From positions 103,007 through 167,006 of the forward strand of contig CAYYPK010000013.1 of the NCBI GenBank assembly GCA_964473525.1: DNA of 64,000 nt, written 5' to 3'. Numbering within the stretch: position 1 is the stretch's first letter; each line of letters opens with the position of its first letter. The DNA is from GCA-2687025 sp964473525 (GTDB taxonomy: Bacteria; Poribacteria; WGA-4E; GCA-2687025). Below are positions 61,502-64,000 of this stretch, piece after piece. The translations under genes were made by a program, and so were the position numbers. The notes beneath the pieces were generated by a model. It saw nothing but the letters and a program-made list of their open reading frames with translations, made no database searches and was not told the DNA's origin.

Positions 61502-62367
61502 GGCGCTGCCGCAGCGTCAGCCGATTCGTCCTCCGCGACGATGGGCTCCGAGGAGAACTGCTGGAGCTCCCGCGTAGTCGTGTCGGTCGATCCAGTAGGC
61601 GAGTCCGGCGCGTCGTCCGCGGCCGACTCGGAGACGATCCGCACGATGCCCACATCCGTGGCGAACTGATAGAACACGACGTCCGTGCCCTGCGTGAAGG
61701 CTCGCACTGTCACGACGTTCGAGTACGTCTCGACCGGCGTCACGACGACATCCGAGGTCGACAGGATCTCGTACAGCGCCGTTAGGTCGGCTTCCTCGGC
61801 GGCCGGGTCCGCGTCCGCGCCCGGGTCCGCGGGGTCGCCGTCGACGGCGTCCGCGGGATCGTCGGCGCCGGCCGGGTCGGCGTCCGTCGTGTCAGCCGGT
61901 GTGCCGCCGTCGGCCGCTGGATCGGCTGCCGGGTCGGCGGCTGGGTCGGCGCCAGGATCAGCGGTGTCCGCCGGATCCTCAGCGACCGGCTCGGGAAGGT
62001 CGTTAAGCCATTGCGTGCCAGGTATGACCGGGTCGCGGAGTAGCACCGTCTCGTCGCCGCCGCCCGGCGCCCGACGTATCAGCTGCCCGTCAGAGACCGC
62101 CACCTCGATCTCGGTAACGCCGCCAGCGGGATCCACTATGCCGATGCGGTACCAGTCCACGCCGTCGCGGCTGGAGAGCCCAGTCGTCGTGCGGACCTCC
62201 TCCTGGTCGGCCGCGCCCGAGCCGGTGTCAACGCCGTAGAGCCATGTCGTGCCGACGGCAAGGGGGAAGTAGTCCACGACAGGATGGACTTCGTTGTCGT
62301 CGCCATCCCCGCCGCAACCCACCTGGGAGGCGATGACGCACATCAAGAGAAACGCCAGGCGCTTCAT
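61498..62367 (-). CDS. Putative lipoprotein with Asp/Ala/Pro-rich linker, unknown function
   Basis: A 289-aa exported protein with a lipobox (VIASQVGC). Residues about 30-115 include YFPLAVGTTWLYGVDTG, similar to the block in the lipoprotein at 6677-7711. A long Asp/Ala/Pro/Gly linker of about 65 residues (encoded at 61793-61985) separates it from a C-terminal segment (LTALYEILSTSDVVVTPVET). The linker is low complexity and negatively charged. AGGAG precedes ATG 62367. It is the first gene of the minus-strand run to the DUF3500 and PhyH genes. Confidence 0.82.
   Translation of the reverse strand: MKRLAFLLMCVIASQVGCGGDGDDNEVHPVVDYFPLAVGTTWLYGVDTGSGAADQEEVRTTTGLSSRDGVDWYRIGIVDPAGGVTEIEVAVSDGQLIRRAPGGGDETVLLRDPVIPGTQWLNDLPEPVAEDPADTADPGADPAADPAADPAADGGTPADTTDADPAGADDPADAVDGDPADPGADADPAAEEADLTALYEILSTSDVVVTPVETYSNVVTVRAFTQGTDVVFYQFATDVGIVRIVSESAADDAPDSPTGSTDTTTRELQQFSSEPIVAEDESADAAAAP
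61793..61985 (-). repeat. Low-complexity D-P-A-A-D repeat inside a lipoprotein gene
   Basis: Imperfect repeats of a GGGTCGGC-like unit encode runs such as DPAADPAADPAAD. Typical of a replication-slippage-prone flexible linker. Confidence 0.7.
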
Positions 62368-62492
62368 TCGGGGGTCTCCTACTAGCCCTAGTTCCTTCCG
62401 CCGCCGAAATCACGGCTGCGTAGGCGCCAATTGTAGCCGTTTGCGGGGTTCGTTGCACCTGTCCAGAGCGTCCCGATTTGGCGGCGTTTTGC

Positions 62493-62521
62493 TTGACTCC
62501 CTATACCCCCTGAGTTACGGT
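62493..62521 (+). promoter_or_regulatory. Putative promoter of the tRNA-Phe/tRNA-Thr unit
   Basis: TTGACT (62493-62498) and TACGGT (62516-62521) with a 17-base spacer, about 32 bases before the tRNA-Phe. Confidence 0.4.
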
Positions 62522-62552
62522 TGTTGCGCCCTTGCACGGGTGTTCGCGCCAT

Positions 62553-62628
62553 GGCGGGATAGCTCAGTTGGTAGAGCGAGGGACTGAAAATCCCTGCGTC
62601 GGCAGTTCGACTCTGCCTCCCGCCACCA
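62553..62628 (+). tRNA. tRNA-Phe (anticodon GAA)
   Basis: A 76-base cloverleaf: acceptor GGCGGGA/TCCCGCC, D-arm TAGCTCAGTTGGTAGAGC, anticodon stem AGGGA/TCCCT with loop CTGAAAA (anticodon GAA), T-arm with CAGTTCGACTCTG and encoded CCA. It supplies the tRNA sensed by the pheS T-box elsewhere in the window. Confidence 0.97.
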
Positions 62629-62672
62629 CAACCCTTCTGGGTCGAGGCGCGTGGCTCCGCAACGGGTAGTGG

Positions 62673-62747
62673 GCCGGCGTAGCTCAGAGGTAGAGCAGTT
62701 GATTCGTAATCAGCGGGTCGGTGGTTCGATTCCACTCGCCGGCCCCA
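62673..62747 (+). tRNA. tRNA-Thr (anticodon CGT)
   Basis: A 75-base cloverleaf: acceptor GCCGGCG/CGCCGGC, D-arm AGCTCAGAGGTAGAGC, anticodon stem GTTGA/TCAGC with loop TTCGTAA (anticodon CGT, reading ACG), T-arm with GGTTCGATT, and encoded CCA. It lies 44 bases after tRNA-Phe and is likely cotranscribed. Confidence 0.96.
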
Positions 62748-62773
62748 CTCTTCTCGACCGCCCTTGGGCGGAC

Positions 62774-62790
62774 CCACGTTGACAACGTGG
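62774..62790 (+). terminator. Short hairpin after the tRNA-Thr
   Basis: CCACGTT (62774-62780) pairs with AACGTGG (62784-62790) around GAC. No T-run follows; possible processing or termination signal of the tRNA unit. Confidence 0.35.
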
Positions 62791-62849
62791 CGTGAGGAGT
62801 GGCGGCCTTCCCGGCGCACGCGTCCCGCCCTTCCCGGGCGACGCGCCTC

Positions 62850-63881
62850 CTACGGCATGAACTCAGCCGGCATAGGTTCCGCGAAGTAGCGGAAGTAGTT
62901 CTCCACCGCCTGCACGTGGATGTAACGCTGGCCGTCAGGCGCGACCGAGAGCGTCACGGCCTCCCGGATCAGCGTCGCCTCGTCGCTGTCCACCCTCCGC
63001 GCGTATATCTCGCTCTCGCCCGTGAGGTACATTACTGCCTCGCCACCCGCGATCCAGTCGAACAGGCCCACCTCGCCGTTGGACGTCACGCGGACAGGCG
63101 GCCCGGAGGCGTCCGCGCTCGCCCGCCACACGTCCCAACCGCCGCCGGCATTCGAGATGTAACCCAGCTCCTTGCCATCCGGGCTCCAGCGCGGCCGCGC
63201 GTGGCGGCCGTCCCCGCCGGAGACAACACGCCTCGCCCCAGTGTCCGGGTTCACGACCCAGACGCGCGGATTGCCATCGGCCGCCGACACGTACGCCAAC
63301 TCGTCTCCCGAGGGCGACCACGCCAGGCTGCTCTCCTCGGATACGGCGGGCGCCAGGAAGCGAACCTCCTCGCCCGACGGGCGCATGACCCACACGTGGG
63401 ACGCGGGGTCGCGGGTGGAGTGGAACGCAATCCAGTCTCCCCGGGGCGACCACGCCGGCATCCAGTCTCGTCTGGGCACGTCCGACAGCTCGCGCGGTGG
63501 CTCGAGGGTTTCATCCTCACCGGCGTCCTCCGGTCGCGCGGTGCGTATCCACAGGGTCGCCTGTCGGAACTTCTCCCGGGGATGGTCGTACACAAGCTGC
63601 TTCGCGTCCGGCGACCAGGACGGGTGACCGTACGTCGAGTGGCCGGTAATCGCGACCGCGTCCTTCATGTCGTCGCCCGTAGCCACGACAAGCTGGCCTC
63701 CCAGCTCGAAGGCCGCGTGTTGGCTGTCCGCGGACCACGCTATCCAACGCGGCGCCGGCCCGGTGAAGGCTATCGGCGTGGCGATGTCATCGCCGAGGTC
63801 GAAATCCAGCGGGATTTCCTCGCAGCCCGCAACCGTCGCGAGCGCTGCGAGGCAGCATAGGACCTGGGTAAGGCGGTTCAA
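62850..63881 (-). CDS. TolB-like (PD40) beta-propeller lipoprotein
   Basis: A 343-aa exported protein with a lipobox (ALATVAGC). Six or so PD40-type repeats follow (PRWIAWSADSQHAAF, PSWSPDAKQLVYD, PAWSPRGDWIAFHS, LAWSPSGDELAYVS, PRWSPDGKELGYIS), as in TolB propellers and DPP-IV-like proteins. Likely surface or periplasmic. TTG 63881 is chosen as start because GGAGG lies nine bases upstream and the signal peptide begins directly after; the longer frame starts in the previous gene. Its start overlaps the stop of the upstream gene (TTGA). Confidence 0.88.
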   Translation of the reverse strand: MNRLTQVLCCLAALATVAGCEEIPLDFDLGDDIATPIAFTGPAPRWIAWSADSQHAAFELGGQLVVATGDDMKDAVAITGHSTYGHPSWSPDAKQLVYDHPREKFRQATLWIRTARPEDAGEDETLEPPRELSDVPRRDWMPAWSPRGDWIAFHSTRDPASHVWVMRPSGEEVRFLAPAVSEESSLAWSPSGDELAYVSAADGNPRVWVVNPDTGARRVVSGGDGRHARPRWSPDGKELGYISNAGGGWDVWRASADASGPPVRVTSNGEVGLFDWIAGGEAVMYLTGESEIYARRVDSDEATLIREAVTLSVAPDGQRYIHVQAVENYFRYFAEPMPAEFMP

Positions 63882-64000
63882 CGGTTGTCGCCTCCAGCGG
63901 TCTCGAGTTCGCTTCGCACGGTTCGCCACATCCCATCGTACTCGGAGCGGCGGCCATGGCGCCACAGGAACGCGGTGGGATACAGAGCTATATCGTAGCC
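63878..64000 (-). CDS. C-terminal end of an unidentified gene (truncated by window edge)
   Basis: The last 40 codons of a minus-strand gene enter the window: GYDIALYPTAFLWRHGRRSE ... ELETAGGDNR and a TGA that overlaps the TolB-like gene's TTG start. The sequence is balanced and coding-like. I cannot name the family from this tail. Confidence 0.6.
   Translation of the reverse strand, partial: GYDIALYPTAFLWRHGRRSEYDGMWRTVRSELETAGGDNR

Overview
This is a 64 kb piece of a GC-rich bacterial chromosome with no plasmid, phage or insertion-sequence signature. An outer-membrane-type beta-barrel protein, several lipoproteins and a LolB/LolA-like gene beside ispE point to a diderm (two-membrane) cell. 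The family mix is typical of uncultivated phyla such as Candidatus Poribacteria and neighbours: enolase-superfamily sugar-acid enzymes, sugar phosphate isomerase/epimerase-like TIM barrels, ThuA, PhyH, DUF3500, a CehA/McbA-like hydrolase, a DUF6785-like membrane protein, and paired secreted proteins ending in a K-x-A-T-x-W-x-x-L-K-S-R tail. That placement is inference; no 16S rRNA gene is present to settle it.

Layout. 0-4.5 kb: gcvT and a ketoglutarate-semialdehyde-type aldehyde dehydrogenase, then a DUF1015 gene. 4.5-6.5 kb: translation genes on the minus strand, rpmI-rplT followed by a well-formed T-box leader and pheS (no pheT or infC alongside). 6.7-13.3 kb: a lipoprotein, then a minus-strand cluster of four uncharacterised membrane proteins, a DUF4340 protein and a SAM hydrolase. 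13.4-17.8 kb: an XRE/TPR regulator, a GlcF-like iron-sulfur protein and an enolase-superfamily enzyme. 17.9-21.2 kb: tRNA-Pro and a BlaI / M56-peptidase pair in which the usual sensor domain is replaced by a TolB-like propeller and a C-type-lectin-like domain. 21.5-29 kb: a large membrane protein, a Tat-exported amidase with a probable ATT start, a dehydrogenase and a soluble Ser/Thr kinase. 29-37.3 kb: a PTS IIA protein, a partial ATP synthase cluster (atpG-atpD-atpC without atpA), pcrA, a CDP-alcohol phosphotransferase, a HAD phosphatase and an L-rhamnonate dehydratase-like enzyme.

37.4-44 kb: RNase P RNA, a beta-barrel protein, cytochrome c, HtrA (its 3' end altered by a 100-bp tandem duplication), an FGE-fold protein and two paralogous secreted proteins. 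44-48.4 kb: a K+ channel with a C-terminal SHOCT motif and the riboflavin genes ribE-ribBA-ribH. 48.5-55.3 kb: a tight plus-strand run of a 951-aa TPR protein, a TIM-barrel protein, a lipoprotein, a LolB-like protein, ispE and a tRNA-Gln that overlaps the ispE stop. 55.4-62.4 kb: ThuA, then a minus-strand catabolic/exported cluster (CehA-like, esterase, PhyH, DUF3500, lipoprotein), with a 15-C tract at the convergent junction. 62.5-64 kb: tRNA-Phe, tRNA-Thr, a TolB-like lipoprotein and the end of one more gene.

The strongest novelty candidates are the BlaI/M56-propeller-lectin pair (18.2-21.2 kb), the four-gene membrane cassette (10.4-13.3 kb), and the HtrA/FGE/secreted-pair locus with its recent-looking duplication (39.8-43.6 kb).
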